DNA of 21,855 nt from a virus. Positions 7,693 to 13,514 of this stretch are shown here, one piece after another. How positions within the stretch are numbered: the stretch's first letter is position 1; each line of letters starts with the position of its first letter. The DNA lies in the IMG/VR virus record IMGVR_UViG_3300034283_001048, positions 1 to 21,855 of that record, one strand, 5' to 3'. A program made the translations under genes and the position numbers. Under the pieces are notes generated by a model. The model was not told the DNA's origin. It saw nothing but the letters and a program-made list of their open reading frames with translations, and made no database searches.

Positions 7693-8071
7693 AAGAGATA
7701 CCATCAAAGTAGTGCGCCACAGCAAGCTCAACATTGACACGATGAGCTGGGAGGCTGCTAATGCAGACACCTCATTCGCCCAGGCGAATCGTGAGAGCTT
7801 TCAGGCGGTCATGGCACAGCCGCCAAAGCCGAAAGTGCTAACAGCATTCGACACGATTCAGCCGTGTGATGTATCTTTATATCCAGCCGCCACGTATTAC
7901 ATCCCGAAAACTCACGCTGTAAGAAACGAGCCGGAAATGCCAACGCCTATGAATTACGATATACTTGCTAATGGAATTGTGCTGACATTCACGATGCTGC
8001 TTACCATCAAGTATGCGCTCGGATGCGTGCCTGCATGGCGTTCATTAATTGCGGATTTGCGTTCGGTTTAA
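7679..8071 (+). CDS. Single-pass membrane protein of the lysis region, function unknown
   Basis: 130 residues, starting within the holin-like gene. The first 90 residues are hydrophilic and start with a basic segment (MQQIRRDTIKVVRHSK). One hydrophobic segment lies near the C-terminus at about 95-113 (LANGIVLTFTMLLTIKYAL). This looks like a C-terminally anchored protein. I recognise no family. Position between holin and a histidine-kinase-like gene could mean a lysis regulator or spanin-like subunit, but no lipobox or coiled coil supports that. A promoter for the next gene overlaps the region just after its stop. Confidence 0.6.
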   Translation: MQQIRRDTIKVVRHSKLNIDTMSWEAANADTSFAQANRESFQAVMAQPPKPKVLTAFDTIQPCDVSLYPAATYYIPKTHAVRNEPEMPTPMNYDILANGIVLTFTMLLTIKYALGCVPAWRSLIADLRSV

Positions 8072-8073
8072 CG

Positions 8074-8081
8074 TATCTTTG
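8074..8081 (+). promoter_or_regulatory. Promoter -7 box (TATCTTTG) five bases before an ATG
   Basis: TATCTTTG matches the Bacteroidota TAnnTTTG box and lies directly after the stop of the preceding gene. The next ATG is at 8086, so transcription would start at or next to the start codon. No TTG is seen at the best -33 spacing. It suggests that the PAS-HisKA gene can be expressed apart from the lysis genes. Confidence 0.65.
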
Positions 8082-8085
8082 CAGC

Positions 8086-8652
8086 ATGGCATCGCTGCAC
8101 ATCCTTGAGTCATCAATTGACCTCTTCTATGTGATTACAGATAAGGATGGCAACATCGTCACCACGAATGACTTATTTCGCGAATACTCAAGCCACATAA
8201 AGCCCGGCAACATACTCGACATCGCAGCGCAAGATAGCGACCGCGATGAACTGCTTGCAGCCATTCGCAAGGCGCAAACCAAATCGCCCGACCCGATTCG
8301 GGCATACGCGAAGACTAAGCAGAAGATAAGCTCGGAGCGGTTCAATATGTGGAATGTTTATTCCATTGTTGATATGCTGCACTTTATCGGCATTCAATTG
8401 GTCGATGTTACTTCCATCAGCAACCACGAATACGAACGGCAAAAGATGCTACTGGAAGAGTTTCGCTTTACCCTATCGCATGAACTGCGCCAACCATTGA
8501 CATCGATCGGTGGATTGGTGAAAATGATTAACGAGCATACATGGGCAACCGATCAGGAGCGCGATGGCGTGATGAAGATGCTCGAGGACAGCGTTGAAAA
8601 GCTCGACAATGTGATTCGGCTATTGGTAAAGAAAGCAACAAGGCAATTATGA
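8086..8652 (+). CDS. PAS-HisKA protein (histidine kinase fragment without ATPase domain)
   Basis: 188 residues from the ATG at 8086; an earlier in-frame ATG at 8023 lies inside the preceding gene and upstream of the promoter box, so it is rejected. Residues about 1-115 resemble a PAS sensor fold (DLFYVITDKDGNIVTTNDLF at the start, FIGIQLVDVTSISNHEYE at the end). Residues about 120-185 form a HisKA dimerisation domain with the H-box FTLSHELRQPLTSIGGL, in which H132 is the expected phosphate acceptor. The protein stops at ATRQL: there are no N, G1, F or G2 boxes of the HATPase domain, so it cannot phosphorylate itself by known chemistry. It may dimerise with, or take phosphate from, a host kinase. 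The following gene overlaps by 4 bases. The family assignment is firm; the role is inference. Confidence 0.82.
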   Translation: MASLHILESSIDLFYVITDKDGNIVTTNDLFREYSSHIKPGNILDIAAQDSDRDELLAAIRKAQTKSPDPIRAYAKTKQKISSERFNMWNVYSIVDMLHFIGIQLVDVTSISNHEYERQKMLLEEFRFTLSHELRQPLTSIGGLVKMINEHTWATDQERDGVMKMLEDSVEKLDNVIRLLVKKATRQL

Positions 8653-8843
8653 GCAACCTACCGGCCACCGATTGCGAATGCGATGAGCGACTTGTGAAGG
8701 TGCTGGCAGTTTACATTGCCGAGAAGTCGATGCCGATTAAGGTGGCGGGTGATATATTGCTCAACGAGCTGCGCGATAAGAGCACCTACCTCAAACGATT
8801 AAACGAACTAATCAAATGCAGCAAAGCAACATCAGCACGTTAA
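8649..8843 (+). CDS. Small helical protein, function unknown
   Basis: 64 residues, coupled to the PAS-HisKA gene by ATGA overlap and overlapping the following gene by 28 bases. It begins MSNLPATDCECDERLVKVL and is mostly helical, with an acidic N-terminal part and a basic C-terminus. No membrane segment or known motif is seen. Tight coupling on both sides supports it being a real gene. It might act with the histidine-kinase-like protein, but nothing in the sequence shows this. Confidence 0.55.
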   Translation: MSNLPATDCECDERLVKVLAVYIAEKSMPIKVAGDILLNELRDKSTYLKRLNELIKCSKATSAR

Positions 8844-9463
8844 GCCTGTTGGCAATATGCCTATTTCTTTTGCTGCTTTTGATGCGAACTTGCGGGGCGT
8901 TAGGTGAGGCCGAAAGCAATGCGATGTATCTCGATTCGCTTAATAATGAGTACGCTGTGCGTATCGCGAGAGATAGTACTCGAATGTACTCGCAAGGCGT
9001 GCAGCTGGCAGCGGCAGGCACCAAGCTCCGAGCCTTGGAGCTGAAAGAGCCGGAGGTTGTTGTAAGATATCAGACGCGAACCAAGGTGGTGACGCAAGTC
9101 GAGCTCGGCGAGACTGTGTACATTGATAGCTTTCCGCACCTTCGACTGCCGCGTTACTTCCATCGGCCGGGTAAGTGGCTCGAGATAGGTGGGCAAATAA
9201 GCCGCGCAGGACGGCTTCAGTTGGATTCAATTATCATTCCGGTAAGTTATACCGTTGCAATCGGAGATACGTTGCGTAAAGGCTTCCTATTGCGTAAGCG
9301 CGATAAGGTGGTTCGCCTTGGCATCGATAACCCTTATGTAACCGTTACCGGCATGAACAATATAATCGTGGCCGAGCCGCCGAAGAAGTGGTATGAGACA
9401 CGCGCATTCGCTTTCGCACTTGGTGGGCTTGTTGGTGTCGGTATTGCAAGGGCGCAAAATTAG
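8816..9463 (+). CDS. Membrane-anchored periplasmic protein, lysis-region type
   Basis: 215 residues. The start at 8816 is kept because it includes a strong N-terminal membrane segment (about 8-23, LLAICLFLLLLLM). Residues about 30-75 form a probable helix or coiled coil. A beta-rich domain follows (VVRYQTRTKVVTQVELGETVYIDS, residues 82-105, through IIIPVSYTVAIGDTLR), and a second hydrophobic segment lies at about 196-212. Proteins of this layout, with a 'TVYIDS...W' beta domain, are common beside lysis genes in Bacteroidota phages but have no proven function that I know. A spanin-like envelope role is possible. It is the last gene before an AT-rich gap with a promoter. Confidence 0.65.
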   Translation: MQQSNISTLSLLAICLFLLLLLMRTCGALGEAESNAMYLDSLNNEYAVRIARDSTRMYSQGVQLAAAGTKLRALELKEPEVVVRYQTRTKVVTQVELGETVYIDSFPHLRLPRYFHRPGKWLEIGGQISRAGRLQLDSIIIPVSYTVAIGDTLRKGFLLRKRDKVVRLGIDNPYVTVTGMNNIIVAEPPKKWYETRAFAFALGGLVGVGIARAQN

Positions 9464-9488
9464 GCGCGTTGTAAATCAGCACTTTATA

Positions 9489-9516
9489 AATTATTTCAAA
9501 AAATAATTGCTTTTTT
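9489..9516 (+). terminator. Possible weak intrinsic terminator
   Basis: AATTATTT (9489-9496) pairs perfectly with AAATAATT (9501-9508) around a four-base loop. Six Ts follow at 9511-9516. The stem is all A-T, so it would be weak. It lies between the lysis/membrane genes and the promoter at 9530-9559, a sensible place for transcription to end. Confidence 0.4.
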
Positions 9517-9529
9517 CTTTGTTCGCGTA

Positions 9530-9559
9530 TTGCAGGTTCAAAAAAAGGATTTACATTTG
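9530..9559 (+). promoter_or_regulatory. Full Bacteroidota-type promoter of the replication block
   Basis: TTG at 9530-9532 and TACATTTG at 9552-9559 are separated by 19 bases, the spacing known for Bacteroides -33 and -7 elements. This is the only box in the window with a good -33 partner. It gives an A-rich leader of about 25 bases before the ATG at 9591. It probably drives the early genes. Confidence 0.75.
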
Positions 9560-9590
9560 TCAAACAAAACAACGAAAAAAACACACAGCC

Positions 9591-9758
9591 ATGAAAACAC
9601 AACTTGCAATCGTAAACAGAGGTCAAAAATTCGGAATGCTTTTCGGAGTAATTACCAAAAACGAAGAAATCCACGCAATCATCTTTAAGGCTATTAAAGA
9701 AAATAGAGCAAAAAAAATTGTGGATACTGATACAACCTTGGCCTACAAAATAAACTAA
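9591..9758 (+). CDS. Small protein, function unknown (first gene of the early block)
   Basis: 55 residues from the ATG at 9591. The frame extends upstream to a TTG at 9507, but this lies before the promoter. It begins MKTQLAIVNRGQKFGMLFGV and is basic overall, with a run IKENRAKKI in the C-terminal half. No family is recognised. As the first product of a strong early-type promoter with an A-rich leader, it could be a host-takeover protein, a frequent role of small early phage proteins; this is inference. Confidence 0.6.
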   Translation: MKTQLAIVNRGQKFGMLFGVITKNEEIHAIIFKAIKENRAKKIVDTDTTLAYKIN

Positions 9759-9765
9759 CCCCACC

Positions 9766-9784
9766 GGGCGGCTAACTACCGCCC
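9766..9784 (+). other. GC-rich intergenic hairpin (copy 1)
   Basis: GGGCGG (9766-9771) and CCGCCC (9779-9784) form a six-pair stem with loop CTAACTA, eight bases after the stop codon. No T-run follows, so it is not a standard terminator. A hairpin with almost the same arms lies at 11066-11088. It may stabilise or punctuate the mRNA. Confidence 0.5.
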
Positions 9785-9804
9785 ATTCACCTTAAACTTT
9801 CAAA

Positions 9805-9815
9805 CCTTTATACAC
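9805..9815 (+). promoter_or_regulatory. Leader motif CCTTTATACAC (copy 1)
   Basis: An 11-base motif seven bases before the ATG at 9823. An identical copy directly abuts the next ATG (10057-10067). Shared only by these two neighbouring genes, it could be a translation-initiation element, a protein-binding site or a trace of duplication. Confidence 0.4.
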
Positions 9816-9822
9816 TTACACA

Positions 9823-10047
9823 ATGAACACAATCACACAAATTACCGCAATTACCAAGTCAGGCATGAACCTTATTTGGCACGAGACGATGAACGATTTC
9901 ATCGCTTACGAACTCGAGGTACCAAACACCGACCTCTCAGAGCTTCCAATCGCAAAGGCAAAGGCAGCACAGTACCCGCTAATCGTTGAAGTATCAGCCG
10001 TCATAATTGATGCCGACACTTACCAACTAATCGAAGTAATCAAGTAA
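9823..10047 (+). CDS. Small protein, function unknown
   Basis: 74 residues, beginning MNTITQITAITKSGMNLIWH and containing an acidic middle (ELEVPNTDLSELPIAKAK). The second half is beta-rich (YPLIVEVSAVIIDADTYQLIEVI). No catalytic motif, Cys pair or membrane segment is present. The leader shares an 11-base motif with the next gene, suggesting joint control. I recognise no family. Confidence 0.55.
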   Translation: MNTITQITAITKSGMNLIWHETMNDFIAYELEVPNTDLSELPIAKAKAAQYPLIVEVSAVIIDADTYQLIEVIK

Positions 10048-10056
10048 TTTCTTAAG

Positions 10057-10067
10057 CCTTTATACAC
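10057..10067 (+). promoter_or_regulatory. Leader motif CCTTTATACAC (copy 2)
   Basis: Identical to 9805-9815 and immediately before the ATG at 10068. No Shine-Dalgarno sequence is present at either site. Confidence 0.4.
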
Positions 10068-10367
10068 ATGGACACAAGTACCACATTCCAAAACTACGAG
10101 CGCACAGAGTTCTACCATTACGATCACCTCAGCGGTGTTATGACCTTGCTCGTTTCTCACGGATGCCAAAAGGGCATTCACACACGCTGCGATTCAGGCG
10201 CTGCAAACATGGCGCGTAAGTTCCACCGCGAGCAAGTCGAGGGCGTACCAGTTGAACATCGACTATTCGAGCCATTGTCTCGCGCTGATTATATCGATAG
10301 GTTTACCAGCGTAATCGATGGCATCAACCGCGACCTTATCCATTCACTCGAATCTGACAACCTTTAA
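10068..10367 (+). CDS. Hypothetical early protein
   Basis: 99 residues. It begins MDTSTTFQNYERTEFYHYDH, has many His and Arg residues (HGCQKGIHTRCDSGAANMARKFHREQ) and a helical C-terminus (YIDRFTSVIDGINRDLIHS). The two Cys residues are 9 apart and do not form a classic zinc motif. No family is recognised. Start choice is supported by the leader motif it shares with the previous gene. Confidence 0.5.
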   Translation: MDTSTTFQNYERTEFYHYDHLSGVMTLLVSHGCQKGIHTRCDSGAANMARKFHREQVEGVPVEHRLFEPLSRADYIDRFTSVIDGINRDLIHSLESDNL

Positions 10368-10369
10368 TC

Positions 10370-10382
10370 TTTAACAGTTAAA
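10370..10382 (+). promoter_or_regulatory. Palindrome TTTAAC-A-GTTAAA, possible operator
   Basis: A perfect 13-base palindrome lies in the 25-base gap before the SSB-like gene. A small repressor could bind here, but AT-rich palindromes of this size also arise by chance. Confidence 0.25.
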
Positions 10383-10392
10383 CATTTATATC

Positions 10393-11058
10393 ATGGCTTT
10401 AACAGCACCCATTGGCGGTTCATCGAATCGTCAAATCGCACCCGAAGGCAGCTACCCTGCACGCTGCTATCAAATCATTGACCTCGGAACCACTGAGCAG
10501 GGCGGTAACTATCCAGGTAAAAAGCGCAAGGTTCAATTCTTATTCGAACTACCTACCGAGCTGGCGGTATTCGATGAAGCGAAAGGCAGTCAGCCGTACT
10601 ACGTGCGCAGCATCTACACGCTTTCGATGAATGAGAAAGCATTACTACGCCGCGACCTTTCGGCATGGCTTGGTAAAAAGTTAAGCGATGCCGAGGCAGC
10701 AAAGCTCGATATTTTTAAGATGCTCGGTAAAACTGGAATGGTTAACATTGCTCACGTAACGAAAGGCGAGAATACCTACGCAAACATTATCAGTTTCGCG
10801 CCGCTGATGAAGGGCTACGAATGCCCAGCGGCAATCAATGAGGCATTCACCTACACGCCAACCGCGCACGATCAAGAAGTATTCTCGAAGCTGCCCGAGT
10901 TCATTCAGGATAAGATTAAAGAATCGGATGAATACATCGCAATGAGTCGCAATGAGCAGAAGTCAGCGTTCAATAAACCGCCGCAAAACATTGAAGAGCT
11001 GCCGGACATTGACGATATCTTTGGACAGAAAGCGGCGAATGATTTACCTTGGGATTAA
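10393..11058 (+). CDS. SSB-like single-stranded DNA-binding protein (phage OB-fold type)
   Basis: 221 residues. The N-terminal half has IAPEGSYPARCYQIIDLGTT, then KRKVQFLFELP, a pattern I know from phage proteins treated as ssDNA-binding or recombination-mediator proteins. The C-terminus is acidic and ends in NDLPWD, comparable to the acidic tip with a hydrophobic residue that recruits partners in SSB (DIPF) and T7 gp2.5. A Pro/Asn-rich linker with ELPDIDDIF precedes it. It would coat ssDNA during replication and recombination, together with the nucleases at 12709-13281 and 14844-15227. The OB-fold is inferred, not seen. It could also be a non-SSB phage protein of the same family. Confidence 0.62.
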   Translation: MALTAPIGGSSNRQIAPEGSYPARCYQIIDLGTTEQGGNYPGKKRKVQFLFELPTELAVFDEAKGSQPYYVRSIYTLSMNEKALLRRDLSAWLGKKLSDAEAAKLDIFKMLGKTGMVNIAHVTKGENTYANIISFAPLMKGYECPAAINEAFTYTPTAHDQEVFSKLPEFIQDKIKESDEYIAMSRNEQKSAFNKPPQNIEELPDIDDIFGQKAANDLPWD

Positions 11059-11065
11059 ATAAATA

Positions 11066-11088
11066 AGGGGCGGTAAAGCGCCGCCCCT
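11066..11088 (+). other. GC-rich intergenic hairpin (copy 2)
   Basis: AGGGGCGG (11066-11073) pairs with CCGCCCCT (11081-11088), eight pairs, loop TAAAGCG, starting eight bases after the stop codon. No T-run follows on the + strand. Arms and position relative to the stop match the hairpin at 9766-9784. Confidence 0.5.
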
Positions 11089-11109
11089 CTAACAATAATA
11101 GAAACAAAC

Positions 11110-11769
11110 ATGAACACTTTGACAAAGGTACAAATACCAATTGAAAAAATCTACTTAGCGATTAATTCGCCTAAAACATTAAACGCGCAATCTCTAATCG
11201 CTGCGAACAAAGGCATACTAATTAACAACGTGAGTGAATACAACGCAATGACAGCATGCGTTAAGGAGATAAGCGATGCAGTTAAGGCAATCGAAGCAGC
11301 ACGTAAGGAAGTAACAACGCCGCTCGATGCGTTTAAAAAGGAATTGATGAAGCTCGAAAAGGATACCATCGCACCGCTCAACGAGTTTATCGAATCGGCA
11401 AAGCAGCGCATGGTCGATTACCATGAGAAGCTGGCAGTTGAACGCGCTGCGGCTGAAGCACGATTGAGAGAGGAAGCAGAGGCATCAATGCGACAAGCGC
11501 AATCAATTAACGATGTTATGGCATCGTTTACGGATAGCCTATACACTACCAGCGTTGAGACGAATCACACTAAGAACGTGCGCACCACCATTAAGGCGCG
11601 CACCATTGGCGAGGTGGATTGGTTGAAGGTGCTATCTGTTCAATTCGCATTTGGCAACCTAACCGCTGAAGACCTATTGACCGGACTGCCTAAAGCAATG
11701 AAGGAGCTCGGCGTGGATAGCATCGATGGCATTGAACTTTACGAATCTAAAACTCAAATAATCAGATAA
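11110..11769 (+). CDS. Coiled-coil phage protein (DUF1351-like)
   Basis: 219 residues. A central helical region (about 50-135) is rich in Lys, Glu and Ala, with KAIEAARKEVTTPLDAFKKE and AVERAAAEARLREEAEA, and should form a long coiled coil. The C-terminal 65 residues are globular (VRTTIKARTIGEVDWLKVLS). The layout is like that of the DUF1351 family, found next to SSB and recombination genes in many phages. No catalytic residues are visible. It ends two bases before the next ATG. A role with the SSB-like protein in recombination or replication is suggested by context only. Confidence 0.6.
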   Translation: MNTLTKVQIPIEKIYLAINSPKTLNAQSLIAANKGILINNVSEYNAMTACVKEISDAVKAIEAARKEVTTPLDAFKKELMKLEKDTIAPLNEFIESAKQRMVDYHEKLAVERAAAEARLREEAEASMRQAQSINDVMASFTDSLYTTSVETNHTKNVRTTIKARTIGEVDWLKVLSVQFAFGNLTAEDLLTGLPKAMKELGVDSIDGIELYESKTQIIR

Positions 11770-11771
11770 AC

Positions 11772-12299
11772 ATGGAAACAAATCAAAAAAACACCCTTTC
11801 AGGCGCAATTGCAACAAGGCCAACAATTACGATTAAGAACGCACTTTTAACGCATGACACTGAAAAGGTCAAACAAAACTATTCTGATGCAGAATATTAT
11901 AAACAGACAGGCGTTCGTTTATTAGGCGAAAAGTATAAATTTTCGCCTTATACCCACTCTGAAATGATTTATATATTAGAGAATAATAGAAATGCGCATA
12001 AAATAAATAAGTCAAAATTGTCTAATTTGGCCGGTTATTCTGCAACGTGCTACACTAATTTGTTAAAGGGAAAAAGATTTAGTTTAAAATCATTTCTTCG
12101 GTTTTTAAAAGTCTTTAAATTAGACATAAATCAATATTTGTATCCAGCGTACCGCAATAAATACAAGGATGATTTATTTACTCAAGAGCCTGTCAAAAAC
12201 CAAAGCGATGATCGCATAACGCTCGAAGCCGCGATTCAAATGGTTAAGGATGCCGGATATAGAGTTTACAAACGTATTGAAAACTGGGAGGAAATCTAA
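11772..12299 (+). CDS. HTH (XRE-like) DNA-binding protein, AT-rich gene
   Basis: 175 residues. Residues about 78-120 form a Cro/CI-type helix-turn-helix: KINKSKLSNLAGYSATCYTN, then LLKGKRFSLKSFLRFLKVF. The C-terminus ITLEAAIQMVKDAGYRVYKR looks like a short helical tail seen in related phage proteins. From about 11860 to 12190 the DNA is visibly richer in A and T, with Lys, Asn and Tyr codons ending in A/T, unlike both neighbours. This suggests a recent insertion of the gene or its middle part. It is coupled to the next gene by a TAATG overlap. It may regulate phage genes; target sites are unknown. Confidence 0.65.
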   Translation: METNQKNTLSGAIATRPTITIKNALLTHDTEKVKQNYSDAEYYKQTGVRLLGEKYKFSPYTHSEMIYILENNRNAHKINKSKLSNLAGYSATCYTNLLKGKRFSLKSFLRFLKVFKLDINQYLYPAYRNKYKDDLFTQEPVKNQSDDRITLEAAIQMVKDAGYRVYKRIENWEEI

Positions 12300-12712
12300 T
12301 GAAAATCAACGAAAACTCAGCCTACATGGAGGACACTTGCGGCAATAGGATAATTGTAAATCGCAACAATCAGAGGTTAACCGTATCGATTCAATTAGCC
12401 AACAACGAATTAAACCCGAAGCCGAAATACATCGGAGACATCGACATGACCAGCCGCACGTTAATCGTTAAGCGCAGCCGGATGAAGCACTTGCTAATTA
12501 AACGCAACGCCTATGGACTCAATCATAAACTAATCACAGAGGCAACGCGATTCGATACGGTGCGCATCATTGATGAATATGCAACGTGGAATATACCGCG
12601 TGAGTTTATCGTTGAGCACGGACAGCCGTTGCTCTTCACAAGGTACTGCCACGAGCTGCAAATATTCATTTCACTTGAGCAGATTGAACAATTCAAAGAA
12701 GTGAAGCCATGA
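12299..12712 (+). CDS. Hypothetical protein of the recombination block
   Basis: 137 residues, starting in the TAATG overlap and ending in an ATGA overlap. It is basic in the middle (TLIVKRSRMKHLLIKRNAYG) and has a mixed beta/helix pattern. WNIPREFIVEHGQPLLF and a C-terminal helix with LEQIEQFKEV follow. No catalytic motif is recognised. Tight coupling to the HTH gene and the PD-(D/E)XK nuclease suggests a nucleic-acid role, perhaps as a nuclease partner. This is inference from position and charge. Confidence 0.55.
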   Translation: MKINENSAYMEDTCGNRIIVNRNNQRLTVSIQLANNELNPKPKYIGDIDMTSRTLIVKRSRMKHLLIKRNAYGLNHKLITEATRFDTVRIIDEYATWNIPREFIVEHGQPLLFTRYCHELQIFISLEQIEQFKEVKP

Positions 12713-13281
12713 CACGCGAACAATACATTAAGCACCCAGCAACGAGCGCGAGCCGTATCAAACGCCACTATACAGGCGATATAAGCTACGCACAAGCCGC
12801 GCTCGATGCCGGTGCTGCGTTTCACTTCGACCTACTCGAGCAGCCATTCATTAAGATGCCTGAGCCTGTGCGCAATGTTTACACAGCGATTAACGAATTG
12901 CCGATGCTTGCTCGATTGTTCAATGAATCGGAGCACGAATACATCAAGCTCGGAAGCGTTGAGGTAAACGGCATTGAACGCGAGGCGAAGGGCATGATGG
13001 ACTTGTGCTGGATAAGCGAAGGCATCATTGCCGATGTTAAGACCACAAGCGCGCCAACGATGCAGGCATTCGCCGAAGATATGATACGACACCTCAACCA
13101 CGTTCAGGCGGTATGGTACTCGATGCTGATGGGCTTTAACCCTGCCAACTTTTACTACATCGGCATCCCGCCAAAGGTGAAGCAGTCAGGCAAGTTCAGC
13201 GACCTATACCTATACCGGCATAATGCGCTCGAGATTGAGAACGCGAAGCAGTTAATAAGTAAATATTTCGAACAATTATGA
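12709..13281 (+). CDS. PD-(D/E)XK nuclease (RecE/Cas4-like phage exonuclease)
   Basis: 190 residues. Expected motifs appear in order: GAAFH with H39, GMMD with D98, DVKTT with D109 and K111, and the helix HVQAVWYSML with Q133 and Y137. This is the H-D-(D/E)xK-QxxxY layout of RecB/RecE/Cas4-type nucleases, which resect DNA ends and need two divalent metal ions. The protein is smaller than typical (often 250-300 residues), so it may be a compact phage form. A separate annealing protein (RecT, Erf) is not recognised, though the SSB-like and coiled-coil genes upstream could help. ATGA overlaps link it to both neighbours. Confidence 0.78.
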   Translation: MTREQYIKHPATSASRIKRHYTGDISYAQAALDAGAAFHFDLLEQPFIKMPEPVRNVYTAINELPMLARLFNESEHEYIKLGSVEVNGIEREAKGMMDLCWISEGIIADVKTTSAPTMQAFAEDMIRHLNHVQAVWYSMLMGFNPANFYYIGIPPKVKQSGKFSDLYLYRHNALEIENAKQLISKYFEQL

Positions 13282-13514
13282 GCGCGGCACCTGACTTAGG
13301 CAACCTGAGCGAGTTCATCGATCACAATTATAAGAATGTGGCATCGTATCTCATGGCTTGTGGTTTCGATTATTATGAATCGAACTATAAATATCGGAAG
13401 TTCTACAACGATTATCAGAACAATCGCTGCATCGTTATAGACCTCTACGATGATGCTGAACGCCTTAATAAGGTCGAGCTGGTACGAATGATTGATAAAG
13501 TTTATTCGCGATGA
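13278..13514 (+). CDS. Small acidic/aromatic protein, function unknown
   Basis: 78 residues with many Tyr and Asn residues (YYESNYKYRKFYNDYQNNR) and a helical, charged C-terminus (DAERLNKVELVRMIDKVYSR). It overlaps the nuclease gene and the methyltransferase gene by 4 bases each, so it is clearly part of the operon. No motif is recognised. A DNA-mimic or anti-restriction role comes to mind because of its position, but the charge is not extreme and nothing proves it. Confidence 0.55.
   Translation: MSAAPDLGNLSEFIDHNYKNVASYLMACGFDYYESNYKYRKFYNDYQNNRCIVIDLYDDAERLNKVELVRMIDKVYSR

Noticed and set aside
8023-8085. Upstream ATG start for the PAS-HisKA gene
   Set aside because: It lies in the preceding gene and before the -7 box at 8074, and the added residues do not fit the PAS domain.
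9766-9790. GC hairpin as an intrinsic terminator
   Set aside because: No T-run follows. Same for the one at 11066-11088.
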